Origin: Dyadobacter jiangsuensis
GTDB lineage: Bacteria; Bacteroidota; Bacteroidia; Cytophagales; Spirosomataceae
Length of the DNA stretch: 64,000 nt
Reading direction: 5' to 3'
NCBI RefSeq assembly: GCF_003014695.1
Contig: NZ_PYAS01000013.1
Span: forward strand, 124,001-188,000
Numbering within the stretch: the first letter of the stretch is position 1; every line of letters starts with the position of its first letter. The notes under the pieces were generated by a model. It did not search any database and had not been told where the DNA came from. It worked only from the letters and a program-made list of their open reading frames with translations. The position numbers and the translations under genes are program-made. Of the stretch, positions 34,299 through 43,551 are shown piece by piece.

Positions 34299-35984
34299 AT
34301 GTGGCCTAAAAACAAAGTTCTGCGTTCCGCACTCAAAGCATTCTCCATTTTCCTGCTCGTCATCGGGATACTGTTTGGATTGTTCATCTGGCGTATCCGC
34401 GTGCCGAAGCCGGAGCTTGAAAGTACTAAAACTGTCGAAAGTTACAAACGCGAGAAAGTGGGCGAGAACCACTACCGCGTGGGCAATAACTGGCTGCGGA
34501 AGAACAAGCACGGCATTTGGGAGATGTACCTGGAAGGCGCGCCGTACGAACGCGGGCTTATTTACGGCATCCTGGCCGAAGAACTGATGGAAAAGCAGGA
34601 GGTACATTTCGTAGGGCAGATCAAGGAAATGATCCCGAGTGCCATGTTCCTGCAAGTGCTGAAAGGTTTTGTGGGCTGGTTCAACCGCGATATTTACAAA
34701 TACATTCCCGAAGAAAACCAGCAGGAGATTTACGGTGTCTCTCAGTCGTTTTCAGATCAGTTCAATTACATCGGCCCTAAATATTACCGCATTCTCAACT
34801 ACCACGCCGCCCACGACATCGGCCATGCGCTCACCGACCTGAATATGGTAGGCTGCACCTCGTTTGCCGTCAACCATTCACTCACCAGGGATTCTACGCT
34901 GCTCATTGCCCGCAATTTCGACTTTTATATGGGCGATGCATTTGCCGAGGACAAGCTCATCGTGTTTATGAACCCTGATAAGGGCTATAAATTCGCCTCC
35001 TACGCGTGGGCGGGGCTTACGGGCGTGGTTTCGGGTATCAACGAAAAGGGCATTACCGTCACTTTAAATGCTTCCAAGTCGGATATTCCCTTCGCCGCGA
35101 AAGAGCCGATTTCTATTTTGGCCAGGGAAATCCTGCAATATGCCGGCACTATTGAAGAAGCGAGGAAAATCGCCGCGAAAAGCGAGACTTTTGTTTCAGA
35201 GTCGCTGCTGATCGGTTCGGCGGCGGACGATAAGGCGGTAATTATCGAGAAATCGCCTCAGAAGATGGACGTGTACGATTCGGGCAGCGACGCGCTGGTT
35301 TGCGCAAATCATTACCAGAGCAACGCGTTCACCAAAGATTCGGTGAATATCAACAATATCCGTGACACGGACTCGAAGGCGCGATTCGATAGAATGACCC
35401 AGCTCATGGGCCGTTCGTACCCGATGGATGTGAGCCAGGCCGCAGGCATTCTGCGCGATCAGAAAGGTGTAGATGATAAATTCATCGGCTATGGCAACTC
35501 GAAGCTGCTCAACCAGCTCATTGCGCACCATGGCATTGTTTTCAAACCAGCCAGAAAGGAATTCTGGATTTCGGCGCCGCCTTACCAACTCGGCGAGTTT
35601 GTGGGATATGATTTGAATCGTGTTTTTGCTCAAAAAGGTCATTTTCAGTCGTTTGATTCACTGGATATCGACCGCGATCCGTTCCTGGAATCGGCGGACT
35701 ATAAAAAGTTTGAGGCATTTAAATCAGTGAGGCAGAAAATCACTAAATATGTGATGCTGGATGCGCCGCTTTCTTTGACGCCGCAGGACGAGAAGAATTT
35801 CATCGCGAATAATGCGCAAAGTTACCTTCCGTATTTTTTCCTCGGTGAGTATCATCAGAAGAAAGGCGATTTCGGCAAAGCGATCGGCTATTACGAGCAG
35901 GCCTTGAAACACGAGGTTTCTTCATTGAATGAGGAAAAATCGATCCGCGAGCGGATAACCGAAAGCAAGCAGGGCAAGCATTAA
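34299..35984 (+). CDS. C45-type NTN hydrolase (acyl-CoA:6-APA acyltransferase family) with membrane anchor and TPR
   Basis: 561 residues. One transmembrane helix at about 15-31, then an NTN-hydrolase domain from the penicillin acyltransferase/C45 family: 'EGAPYERGLIYG' and the catalytic 'GCTSFAV', where Gly185-Cys186-Thr matches the autocleavage site of the isopenicillin N acyltransferase (G-C-T). Other blocks: 'LLIARNFDFYMG' and 'GVVSGINEKGITVTLNA'. A short TPR-like end is at about 522-552. Such proteins recur in flexirubin loci and are candidates for the ester bond between aryl-polyene acid and dialkylresorcinol, but this is unproven. The stop overlaps the next ATG by one base. Confidence 0.82.
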   Translation: MWPKNKVLRSALKAFSIFLLVIGILFGLFIWRIRVPKPELESTKTVESYKREKVGENHYRVGNNWLRKNKHGIWEMYLEGAPYERGLIYGILAEELMEKQEVHFVGQIKEMIPSAMFLQVLKGFVGWFNRDIYKYIPEENQQEIYGVSQSFSDQFNYIGPKYYRILNYHAAHDIGHALTDLNMVGCTSFAVNHSLTRDSTLLIARNFDFYMGDAFAEDKLIVFMNPDKGYKFASYAWAGLTGVVSGINEKGITVTLNASKSDIPFAAKEPISILAREILQYAGTIEEARKIAAKSETFVSESLLIGSAADDKAVIIEKSPQKMDVYDSGSDALVCANHYQSNAFTKDSVNINNIRDTDSKARFDRMTQLMGRSYPMDVSQAAGILRDQKGVDDKFIGYGNSKLLNQLIAHHGIVFKPARKEFWISAPPYQLGEFVGYDLNRVFAQKGHFQSFDSLDIDRDPFLESADYKKFEAFKSVRQKITKYVMLDAPLSLTPQDEKNFIANNAQSYLPYFFLGEYHQKKGDFGKAIGYYEQALKHEVSSLNEEKSIRERITESKQGKH

Positions 35985-37273
35985 TGCCTGATTCAGATTT
36001 TCCATACCAACCTTTGATTGCCATGAGTCCCGACACACAGCAGCCCGCGTTGCAGCAGCTTTTGCTGCACGTTTCCAACCATTCGAACTACTACAAGCGG
36101 ATTTTCCGCGAGCACAATATCAATGTCGATGCGATCAAAACGGCCGCCGATCTGGCGCGGCTGCCGTTTACGACCAAAGACGACCTGGCGCAATACAATG
36201 ACGACTTCCTGTGCGTGCCCAAAAGCCGCATTACCGATTTTGTGACCACCTCGGGCACACTCAGCGACCCGGTTGCTTTTTATCTTACCGATTCGGATGT
36301 GGAACGGCTCGCGACTAATGAGTCGGAGTCGTTTCGTTGCGCGGGCGGCACGGAGAACGACATTTACCAGCTCATGACTACCATCGACCGCCGTTTTATG
36401 GCCGGACTCGCGTACTGGATGGGCGCGCGCAAAATGGGGGCGGGTATGATCCGGGTAGGTCCGGGAGCGCCATTTCTGCAATGGGAGTCGATCCAGCGGT
36501 TTTCACCAACGGTCATTATTGCCATACCTTCTTTTATCCCCAGGCTGATCGATTACGCGGTAGCCAACGATATCGATTTCGCGGCCTCGAGCATTAAGTC
36601 CATTATCTGTATCGGCGAGCCGATCCGTAACCCAGACTTTTCTTTGAATGAACTAGGGAAGCGCATTACCTCGCAGTGGGACGTGAAGCTGTATTCGACC
36701 TACGCGTCTACTGAAATGGGTGCGGCGTTTACCGAATGCAGTGAAGGCAAAGGCGGGCATTTGAATCCGGATCTGCTGATCCTGGAAGTGGTCGATGATG
36801 AAGGGAATGCAGTGCAGAACGGCGGGCTCGGCGAGGTGGTAGTAACCACGCTGGGCGTGGAAGGCATGCCGCTGCTGCGCTACAAGACCGGCGACCTGTG
36901 CAATGTGTATTACGAGCTTTGCGCATGCGGTCGCACGAGCCCGCGCCTGGGGCCGGTTGTGGGACGCAAGCAGCAGATGATCAAGTTTAAGGGAACAACA
37001 ATTTTCCCGCCGGCATTGTTTGACGTGCTCGACGCGGTGAAGGAAATCGATCTGTACCAGGTGGTCGTATCTAAAAACGAATTCGGAAACGACGAGATTA
37101 CCGTGGTGCTGCCGATGCAATTGCAGACGTCCGCATTCAAGGAAACGATGCATTCGCTGTTCAAATCCAGGCTCCGGGTATCACCGGCATTAACTTTCGT
37201 AACCGCTGAAGAACTAACTTTCCGGATCTACAAACAGGAGAAACGCAAACCTGAAAAATTGATCTATATTTGA
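35984..37273 (+). CDS. Phenylacetate-CoA ligase-like adenylate-forming enzyme
   Basis: 429 residues of the PaaK-like AMP-binding family. 'TTSGTLSDPVAFY' is the P-loop (phosphate-binding) motif, 'YSTYASTEMGAAFTEC' the Y-x-x-T/S-E motif, 'YKTGDLC' the core D motif, and 'GRKQQMIKFKGTTIFPPAL' the C-terminal hinge. It activates an aromatic or aryl acid as acyl-AMP for CoA or ACP loading. In flexirubin/aryl-polyene loci such enzymes probably load the 4-hydroxycinnamate-type starter. Starts inside the stop of the C45 gene (TAATG). Confidence 0.88.
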   Translation: MPDSDFPYQPLIAMSPDTQQPALQQLLLHVSNHSNYYKRIFREHNINVDAIKTAADLARLPFTTKDDLAQYNDDFLCVPKSRITDFVTTSGTLSDPVAFYLTDSDVERLATNESESFRCAGGTENDIYQLMTTIDRRFMAGLAYWMGARKMGAGMIRVGPGAPFLQWESIQRFSPTVIIAIPSFIPRLIDYAVANDIDFAASSIKSIICIGEPIRNPDFSLNELGKRITSQWDVKLYSTYASTEMGAAFTECSEGKGGHLNPDLLILEVVDDEGNAVQNGGLGEVVVTTLGVEGMPLLRYKTGDLCNVYYELCACGRTSPRLGPVVGRKQQMIKFKGTTIFPPALFDVLDAVKEIDLYQVVVSKNEFGNDEITVVLPMQLQTSAFKETMHSLFKSRLRVSPALTFVTAEELTFRIYKQEKRKPEKLIYI

Positions 37274-37306
37274 TCCCTCTGTTACCATAAAAATAAAATT
37301 ACGATC

Positions 37307-37921
37307 ATGAAAAAGTTCATTTACGCGTCTGCAATAGCGATTTCGGTCCTCGCCGCGGATGCAACCCTTGCCCAGCGTGTCGATCTCCGTTCCGGTGATG
37401 TAGGCGTATTGTCGGGCCAGAAAACGGTTAACGTTGTATACGATTATTCGGAGTTTGGAGTAGGTAAATTTGCCACAGAGCAGGAGTATCTGGATAAAAA
37501 ATCGGCTGAGTACAATGCCAAAGAAGCCGGTAAAGGTGATGCCTGGAAAAAGGCCTGGGTAGAAGACCGCAAGGCACGTTACGAGCCCAAGTTTGAAGAG
37601 CTGTTCAACAAAGGTTTGGAAGACAAAGGCCTGACGGCCGTTACCGCCCGCCCGGATGCCCAATATACTTTCATTGTAAAAACTAAATTTGTAGAGCCTG
37701 GTTTCAATGTGGGTGTGATGCGCAAGAATGCGTATGTAGATTTTGAAATAGACCTGGTCGAATCAGCCAACAAATCCAATAAAGTTGCTGAAATTGGAAT
37801 GAGAAATGTTCCGGGTGGCCAGTTCGGTGGTTTCGACTTCGATACCGGCGTCCGTATTGCCGAATCCTATGCAAAAGCAGGCAAATCCCTGGCGGCATTT
37901 CTGGATAAAAAACTGAAATAA
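37307..37921 (+). CDS. Secreted protein of unknown function (pigment locus)
   Basis: 204 residues with a signal peptide (1-22, ending LAQ). Mature part: mixed alpha/beta, with 'VNVVYDYSEFGVGKFATEQEYLDKKSA' and a run of charged residues. Family not recognised. It lies between the ligase and a second small secreted gene, all on the same strand with short gaps, so it probably belongs to the pigment operon and acts in the periplasm or at the outer membrane, where flexirubins are placed. Confidence 0.6.
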   Translation: MKKFIYASAIAISVLAADATLAQRVDLRSGDVGVLSGQKTVNVVYDYSEFGVGKFATEQEYLDKKSAEYNAKEAGKGDAWKKAWVEDRKARYEPKFEELFNKGLEDKGLTAVTARPDAQYTFIVKTKFVEPGFNVGVMRKNAYVDFEIDLVESANKSNKVAEIGMRNVPGGQFGGFDFDTGVRIAESYAKAGKSLAAFLDKKLK

Positions 37922-37948
37922 ACTAACCGTTCCCAATTACTCAGAGTT

Positions 37949-38581
37949 ATGAAAAAGTTATTACTGATCGCATTCGTGTTGTTCAATGCTGCCGTGGTAA
38001 AAGCTGACAACACTATGGCCGACCTTCTCGCCGGTAAAACCAAACTGGTTTTTCTGGGCCTTGATTTTACACAAGCCAAATACATCGGTAAAGCAGGTTT
38101 TATGGATGCGCAGGCAATCCAAAATCAGCATATCGTAAGCTGGAACAACCTGATCGAGCTTGAACCCAAAAAGTTTTCCCTGCAAAAAGCATTCAGCCTG
38201 AAAGACGACCAGTACAAGTCGAAGGTGGAGGATATGGTAGCTTTGAACAAATCGGTGAATGTCGAGAAGAATATCACCGACGACGAGTACAGCATTACCG
38301 AAGATCAGGTGAAGAAATCAGTCGCTAAATATTCATTAAGCGAAAAAGACGGCGTGGGCGTGGTGTATGTGATTGAAAGCCTGAACAAAAATGCGGAGAA
38401 GCTGGTAGCATGGGTTACATTCATCGATCTGGCCACCAAAAAGGTGATCCATACCGAGAAAGTTGAAGGCAAAGCGGGTGGTTTTGGTTTCCGCAACTAC
38501 TGGGCCGGCGGCGTGTACAAGATCAACCAGGAGATCGACAAAAACCTCTACAAAAAGTGGAGCAAGTCGTTCAAAGCTTAA
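37949..38581 (+). CDS. Secreted protein of unknown function (pigment locus)
   Basis: 210 residues with a signal peptide (1-19, ending VKAD). It has some similarity in layout to the preceding gene product (a beta-rich core, 'KLVFLGLDFTQAKYIG', then 'GFGFRNYWAGGVYKINQEIDKNLYKKW'), so both may belong to one small family, but the identity is too low to judge by eye. No catalytic motif seen. It lies 27 bases downstream of the previous gene. Confidence 0.6.
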   Translation: MKKLLLIAFVLFNAAVVKADNTMADLLAGKTKLVFLGLDFTQAKYIGKAGFMDAQAIQNQHIVSWNNLIELEPKKFSLQKAFSLKDDQYKSKVEDMVALNKSVNVEKNITDDEYSITEDQVKKSVAKYSLSEKDGVGVVYVIESLNKNAEKLVAWVTFIDLATKKVIHTEKVEGKAGGFGFRNYWAGGVYKINQEIDKNLYKKWSKSFKA

Positions 38582-38644
38582 AAAGTAAATAGATTTGCTT
38601 ATTTTTAAAGCTCAGATTAATTACCGATACCATCTCATTCTTTC

Positions 38645-38697
38645 GTAAGCTGTGATCTGTTTGCCTGAGTCTGGTGAACGTTCACAGCTTACTGTTT
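38645..38697 (+). terminator. Hairpin (terminator-like) inside the pigment locus
   Basis: 11-bp perfect arms GTAAGCTGTGA (38645-38655) and TCACAGCTTAC (38682-38692), 26-base loop, followed by TGTTT and then A's. The T tail is weak. It lies between the two secreted-protein genes and the YdcF-like gene, so the transcript may be split or attenuated here. Confidence 0.5.
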
Positions 38698-38718
38698 AAA
38701 AACCGCTAACCCATTATC

Positions 38719-39447
38719 GTGCGCATAGCCAACTCGTTTTTCCTGGTGCTCCTATGCTTGCTTTTTACCAGCTGCGGTAAGATGCTCTACCGTTCGGCGG
38801 CGAAGGCTTTTACGAAAGGGGCAAAGGAAGCCCCTTATGACGCGATTATCGTTCCGGGTTTTCCCTACAACGGAGGGAAATGGGACATGGTGCTGCAACT
38901 TCGCATTCACTGGGCTTACTATCTGTATTCGAAAGGTTATACCAAAAACATCATCTTCTCGGGCGGCGCGGTGGCCACGCCTTATATTGAAAGCAGGGTA
39001 ATGGCCAACTACGCAGAGGCGCTTGGCGTGCCGCGCGAACATTTGTTTACAGAAGAAAAGGCCCAGCACAGCACGGAGAATGTATATTACTCCTATCGCC
39101 TTGGAAAAGACCTAGGCTTTTCGAAAATTGCGCTTTCCACTGATCCCATCCAGACGAGTTATATGAGAAAGTTCATCAAAAAGTATGAACTTCCGATTGG
39201 CTTGCTGCCGACGGTGATCGATACCGTGAAAACGTTGAATGTATACGAACCCAAAGCCGAGCATAGCAATGCGGTGGTGAAGGAAGGTTTCGTGAAGCTG
39301 TCGGATAAGGAAGGTTTTTTCAAACGCTTCCGCGGCACAATGGGCAAGTACATTGTCTGGCATGAAGAGGATCTGAAAAAAGCAAAGTACAGAAGGAGAT
39401 ACAAGGATCGGATGATACCCTCTTCCGAACAATCAGGGAACAATTAA
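38719..39447 (+). CDS. YdcF-like (DUF218) lipoprotein
   Basis: 242 residues from a GTG start at 38719. A lipoprotein signal ends in 'LLFTSC' (Cys at 19). The remainder is a DUF218 domain: 'YDAIIVPGFPYNGGKWD', 'NIIFSGGAVATPYIESRVMANYAEALGVPREHLFTEEKAQHSTENVYYS'-type motif (only key parts: 'SGG' and 'EEKAxxSTENVxxS'). YdcF-like proteins are linked to envelope biogenesis, but their activity is not settled. Gap of eight bases to the methyltransferase gene, so co-transcribed. Confidence 0.78.
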   Translation: MRIANSFFLVLLCLLFTSCGKMLYRSAAKAFTKGAKEAPYDAIIVPGFPYNGGKWDMVLQLRIHWAYYLYSKGYTKNIIFSGGAVATPYIESRVMANYAEALGVPREHLFTEEKAQHSTENVYYSYRLGKDLGFSKIALSTDPIQTSYMRKFIKKYELPIGLLPTVIDTVKTLNVYEPKAEHSNAVVKEGFVKLSDKEGFFKRFRGTMGKYIVWHEEDLKKAKYRRRYKDRMIPSSEQSGNN

Positions 39448-39455
39448 AGCGTACA

Positions 39456-40514
39456 ATGAAAAAAGAATTGTCGGCTATTGAAGCCAAGTATGAAGCACAG
39501 AAGATAGCGTTTGGCCCGATGTACTTCCAGTCGGTGGTAGCACTCCGGGACCTGGGCATTTTGCAGTACATCAGCGAAAACCGCAAAGGCGTGAGCATCG
39601 CCAACATTATCGAAAATGTGAATGTCTCAGAATACGGCGTGACCCTCTTGCTGGAAGCGGCTGAAATCCTGGGCGTGGTGGAAATAGAAAACGATATTGT
39701 CAAAATCAGTAAGATCGGTTTCTTCCTTTTGAAGGACGAAATGACCCGCGTGAACATGAATTTCATGAAAGACGTGTGCTATCTGGGGGCGAGCCACATG
39801 ACCGACAGTATCGTCAATGGTAAGCCCGAGGGCCTTAAAGAGCTGGGCAATTGGCCGACGATCTACGAAGGACTCTCGATTTTGCCTGAACCTGCCAAAA
39901 CTTCCTGGTTTGAATTTGATCACTATTACTCCGACAATGCATTTCCGGACGCGCTGAAAATCGTGTTTGCCAAAAAGCCCAAAATGCTTTTTGATATCGG
40001 TGGAAACACGGGGAAATGGTCGTTCGCATGTTGTGACCATGATGCGGATGTGAGGATTAAAATACTCGATCTGCCGGTGCAGCTCAATGTGGCCCGCGCG
40101 AATGCGACCGAGCGCGGTTTGCTGGACCGGATTGATTTTCACGCGATCAACCTGCTGGACACGACTCAGAAAATACCACAGGGCGCCGACGTGATCTGGA
40201 TGAGCCAATTTCTGGATTGCTTCTCGAAAGAGCAGATCGTGGCGATACTGGAAAATGCCTTCCAGGCAGCTTCTGAAAACACTACCGTGTACATTCTGGA
40301 ACCATTTTTTGATAACCAGAATTATCCTGCTGCACATTATAGCCTGGTGGCGACATCTTTGTATTTCACCATCATGGCCAATGGCAACAGTAAAATGTAC
40401 AGGATCGGCGTGATGAAGGAGCTGGTATGCCAGGCTGGGTTTGAGGTGGTTAACACTTACCCGCTGATCGGCGACAGCTATCATACGATTCTGGAATGCA
40501 GGAAAAAGGCTTGA
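39456..40514 (+). CDS. Class I SAM-dependent O-methyltransferase (pigment locus)
   Basis: 352 residues. The N-terminal helical dimerisation domain ('VVALRDLGILQYISENRKGVSI') and the SAM-binding start 'MLFDIGGNTGKWSFAC' (DxGGxxG) match the plant-type O-methyltransferase family 2. 'FLDCFSKEQIVAILENAFQAA' and a catalytic-like His region follow. In the flexirubin context it would methylate a hydroxyl of the aromatic end group or of the resorcinol. Which hydroxyl is not known. The neighbouring genes all point the same way. Confidence 0.85.
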   Translation: MKKELSAIEAKYEAQKIAFGPMYFQSVVALRDLGILQYISENRKGVSIANIIENVNVSEYGVTLLLEAAEILGVVEIENDIVKISKIGFFLLKDEMTRVNMNFMKDVCYLGASHMTDSIVNGKPEGLKELGNWPTIYEGLSILPEPAKTSWFEFDHYYSDNAFPDALKIVFAKKPKMLFDIGGNTGKWSFACCDHDADVRIKILDLPVQLNVARANATERGLLDRIDFHAINLLDTTQKIPQGADVIWMSQFLDCFSKEQIVAILENAFQAASENTTVYILEPFFDNQNYPAAHYSLVATSLYFTIMANGNSKMYRIGVMKELVCQAGFEVVNTYPLIGDSYHTILECRKKA

Positions 40515-40557
40515 TGCCCGATCCTTATTGATCCGGAATACGTAAATATTGATTGTT

Positions 40558-41040
40558 ATGAAGCGAGTAGCGGCGTTAGGTCTTGTTTTTCTGCTGGCGA
40601 TGGTCTTCACAGCCCACGCACAGATCGATAAGGGAGTTTATTACAAAGCATTGTCGAGCGGTGAGGAAGCGTCGATAGATAAGGTACTCGCCAGGCTCGA
40701 AAATGAGAGCTCTTCATCGAAAGTGAATGCCTACAAAGGCGCATTGACGATGAAAAAGGCGGGTTTTGTGAAAGGGGTAGGAGGTAAAGTCAAGACTTTC
40801 AAAAAAGGGGCTAGCCTGCTCGAAGATGAGATTAAAAGCAACCCGGGTAATACCGAGTTCCGCTTCCTGCGCCTGACCGTACAGGAGCACGCGCCCGGGA
40901 TTTTGAAATACAATAAGGAAATAGATGCCGATAAACAGGCCATCGTTTCGGGCTATGACAAGCTCGACGCCGACCTTAAAAACGTCATCGCCGATTATGC
41001 GAAGGATTCGAAGGTGTTGAAAGAATCGGATCTCAAATAG
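40558..41040 (+). CDS. Small secreted protein of unknown function (pigment locus)
   Basis: 160 residues from the ATG at 40558 (MKRVAALGLVFLL), preferred over an in-frame start nine bases upstream because it begins the signal peptide directly; the signal ends about residue 21 ('TAHA'). Mature part is helical and basic-acidic, with 'EEASIDKVLARLENE' and 'EDEIKSNPGNTEFRFLRLTVQEHAPGILKYNKEIDADK'-like helices. No family recognised. It is placed between the methyltransferase and darA. Confidence 0.6.
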   Translation: MKRVAALGLVFLLAMVFTAHAQIDKGVYYKALSSGEEASIDKVLARLENESSSSKVNAYKGALTMKKAGFVKGVGGKVKTFKKGASLLEDEIKSNPGNTEFRFLRLTVQEHAPGILKYNKEIDADKQAIVSGYDKLDADLKNVIADYAKDSKVLKESDLK

Positions 41041-41069
41041 GAGTGCATTAACAGGATTTTTGCGGATCA

Positions 41070-41981
41070 ATGAAAAACATATTAGTCGTAAACTACTCTC
41101 AATCAGGTCAGTTGAATGAAATTATCGATCAGTTCCTGAAACCGTTCGATCCTGAAACAGTAGAGCGATTGGAGATTTTCCCGGCAAAGCCCTTTGTATT
41201 TCCCTGGACTTCCGACGAGTTTTTTGACAAGATGCCCGAATGCGTGCAGGAAGACCAGATCGAGCTGCAACCGCTATATTTTGGTTCCGAACGTTACGAC
41301 TTGATCGTGCTCGGTTATCAGCCGTGGTTCTTGTCGCCGTCGCTGCCGATAACTTCGCTTTTAAAAAGCCAGGAGTTTAAACATCTGGTTAATGGGACGC
41401 CGATTGTAACAGTGATTGGCGGGCGGAATATGTGGCTCAATTCGCAGGAAAGCATTAAAAAGCTGATCGCCGATGCGGGCGGAAAGCTGGTGGGGAATAT
41501 CCCGCTGATGGACCGCGTTTCGAACCTTGTCAGCGCCGTGACTATCCTGCACTGGATGCTTACCGGCCGGAAGGACCGCAAATGGGGGATTTTTCCCAAA
41601 CCGGGCGTGAGCGACGAGGACATTCAGAGTGCCTCGCGTTTCGGGGCGATCGTCAGAAGCGCATACGATAACCAGCAATACGCTGGTTTACAGAAAGAAA
41701 TCATGGCCACAGGCCTTATTAACATACCCACTGATATTCTTTTTATCGAAGGAAGGGCCAAGAAGCTGTTCAGAATATGGGCAAACCTGATCAAAACGAA
41801 GGGCACCACGCCCGAAAAGCGGAAACGATTGGTCGGTTTTTTCAAATACTACCTGCTTGTGGCGCTTTTTATGGTAGCGCCTGTGCTGGTGACGGCTTAC
41901 CGGTTACTGATCGCCCCGTTCGCCGCCAATGCGATTAAGAAGAAAAAAGAATACTTTTGTGGTGTAGAAACCAAATCATAA
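41070..41981 (+). CDS. darA: DarA-like dialkylresorcinol-forming enzyme (flavodoxin-like)
   Basis: 303 residues. A flavodoxin-like N-terminal half ('ILVVNYSQSGQLNEIID' as FMN phosphate loop, 'DLIVLGYQPWFLSPSLPI', 'TVIGGRNMWL'), then a C-terminal part with one hydrophobic helix at about 262-285. This matches the protein annotated as dialkylresorcinol condensing enzyme DarA of Bacteroidota flexirubin loci; by analogy with the Pseudomonas Dar system it is thought to aromatise the ring made by DarB. The stop overlaps the darB ATG by one base (TAATG), so the two are translationally coupled. Confidence 0.85.
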   Translation: MKNILVVNYSQSGQLNEIIDQFLKPFDPETVERLEIFPAKPFVFPWTSDEFFDKMPECVQEDQIELQPLYFGSERYDLIVLGYQPWFLSPSLPITSLLKSQEFKHLVNGTPIVTVIGGRNMWLNSQESIKKLIADAGGKLVGNIPLMDRVSNLVSAVTILHWMLTGRKDRKWGIFPKPGVSDEDIQSASRFGAIVRSAYDNQQYAGLQKEIMATGLINIPTDILFIEGRAKKLFRIWANLIKTKGTTPEKRKRLVGFFKYYLLVALFMVAPVLVTAYRLLIAPFAANAIKKKKEYFCGVETKS

Positions 41982-43123
41982 TGTCAGAAGCATATATTAC
42001 CAGGATTGCCAAGTTTTTACCGAATGAGTCCGTTTCCAACGAGGAAATGGAAGAATACTTAGGATACATCAACGGAAAACCTTCCAAATCAAAAGCCATT
42101 GTTTTGCGCAATAACGGTATCAAAAACCGGTATTATGCATTGCGCAAGGACGGAATGCCTACCCACACCAACGCGGAAATGGCGGCTCTGGCTATCAAAG
42201 ACCTATTCAAAGATAACCCGGCGGAAATCGGCAAAATGGATTTGCTGAGCTGCGCCACATCCAGCCCCGATCAGCTGATGCCTTCGCACGGCTCGATGGT
42301 GCATGGCCATTTGCCCGAGGCGGCGTCAATTGAAGTAGTATCCCCGTCGGGCGTGTGCTGCGCGGGTATGCACGCATTCAAATATGCCTACATGGCCGTC
42401 AAACTCGGCGAGAAGCAGAAGGCCGTGGCGTGCGCTTCGGAACGCCTGTCGACTGTGCTCCGCTCGGACCAGTTTGAGGATGAAATCCAGCAGCTTACAC
42501 GCCTGGAAAAGAATCCTTTTCTGGCATTTGAAAAAGACTTTTTGCGCTGGATGCTCTCTGACGGAGCAGGCGCGTTTTTGGTAGAATCGGCTCCGAACCA
42601 GGAGGGGATCTCCCTGAAAATAGACTGGATTGAAGGCTGCTCGTATGCCAACGAGGTAGAGGCGTGTATGTACATGGGCGCCGACAAGCTGGAAGACGGT
42701 ACCTTGAAAAGCTACAAGGATTTTACCGCCGAGGAGATCCAGGAACGTTCGGTGCTGAGTATCAAGCAGGATGTGAAGCTATTGGGTGAAAAAATTGTTA
42801 AATTGGGTTTCGCCAAACTCAAAGATATTCTGGTTAAAAAAGGAGTGACGATGGACGATGTGAGCTATTTTCTGCCGCATTTGTCAAGCTACTTCTTCGA
42901 AGGCAAGATCGACGAATTTTTCAATGAAAATGGTATGCCGATTCCCAAAGAGAAATGGTATACCAACCTCGTCACGAAAGGCAACGTAGGAGCAGCGTCT
43001 ATTTACATGATGCTCGAAGAGGTGTTCAATAGCGGGGCTTTGAAAAAGGGCGAGAAAATTTTGCTGGCAGTGCCCGAGAGCTCGCGCTTCTCGTACATGT
43101 TCTGCCTGCTCACCGTGTGCTGA
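41981..43123 (+). CDS. darB: DarB-like ketoacyl synthase (KAS III type)
   Basis: 380 residues from the ATG at 41981, which overlaps the darA stop. KAS III fold with the active Cys in 'SPSGVCCAGMHAF' (Cys126/127), the His in 'FLPHLSSYFF' and the Asn in 'KGNVGAASIY'. DarB-type enzymes join two fatty-acid-derived acyl units and close the ring to give the 2,5-dialkyl-cyclohexane-1,3-dione precursor of the dialkylresorcinol, the lipid half of flexirubin. The alternative start at 41957 lies inside darA and is less likely. Confidence 0.88.
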   Translation: MSEAYITRIAKFLPNESVSNEEMEEYLGYINGKPSKSKAIVLRNNGIKNRYYALRKDGMPTHTNAEMAALAIKDLFKDNPAEIGKMDLLSCATSSPDQLMPSHGSMVHGHLPEAASIEVVSPSGVCCAGMHAFKYAYMAVKLGEKQKAVACASERLSTVLRSDQFEDEIQQLTRLEKNPFLAFEKDFLRWMLSDGAGAFLVESAPNQEGISLKIDWIEGCSYANEVEACMYMGADKLEDGTLKSYKDFTAEEIQERSVLSIKQDVKLLGEKIVKLGFAKLKDILVKKGVTMDDVSYFLPHLSSYFFEGKIDEFFNENGMPIPKEKWYTNLVTKGNVGAASIYMMLEEVFNSGALKKGEKILLAVPESSRFSYMFCLLTVC

Positions 43124-43148
43124 AACCATACAAAAGCTGCCCATATCC

Positions 43149-43547
43149 ATGAAAAAGGAAGACCTGCCGCAAGACCCCGGCGCGCTCGACAAATTTACCC
43201 GGGAAGTATGCTACGTCAAAAACGAGGACGGTAAGTACGAAACCGCGTTGAGCAAAGGGTGGGATGTGAAAAAGCAGGCGCTGGATAGTGCCTGGGAGGA
43301 GGTCAATGAGCGTGTGGAAGATGCCCGCAAGGCAGTTGCCAGTGGTGAAAAAAGCCCGGTATACTATTTTATGGAACTTCGCCTGATGGATTTGCCGGTT
43401 CTTTCAGGTTACACGGGGATCTTCCCGTTTTTTATCAAACGGCATTTCAAACCATCCGTTTTTAAAGGTCTCAGCGAGCGAAAACTGGAAAAATATGCCA
43501 GGGCTTTCGATATCACTGTGGACGAGTTGAAAAATTTTAAAGGTTGA
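43149..43547 (+). CDS. Protein of unknown function (pigment locus)
   Basis: 132 residues, no signal peptide and no clear transmembrane helix; one moderately hydrophobic stretch at about 80-95 ('LMDLPVLSGYTGIFPFFIKRH'-like, only part shown: 'VLSGYTGIFPFF'). The C-terminal end 'GLSERKLEKYARAFDITVDELKNFKG' looks like a small helical module. I cannot assign a family. It lies between darB and the BtrH-like gene with short gaps on both sides (25 and 4 bases), so it is certainly in the operon. Confidence 0.65.
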   Translation: MKKEDLPQDPGALDKFTREVCYVKNEDGKYETALSKGWDVKKQALDSAWEEVNERVEDARKAVASGEKSPVYYFMELRLMDLPVLSGYTGIFPFFIKRHFKPSVFKGLSERKLEKYARAFDITVDELKNFKG

Positions 43548-43551
43548 TCCA

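Noticed and set aside
39627..40610. 327-codon open frame on the minus strand
   Set aside because: Antisense to the O-methyltransferase gene with its SAM-binding motif; the antisense product resembles nothing.
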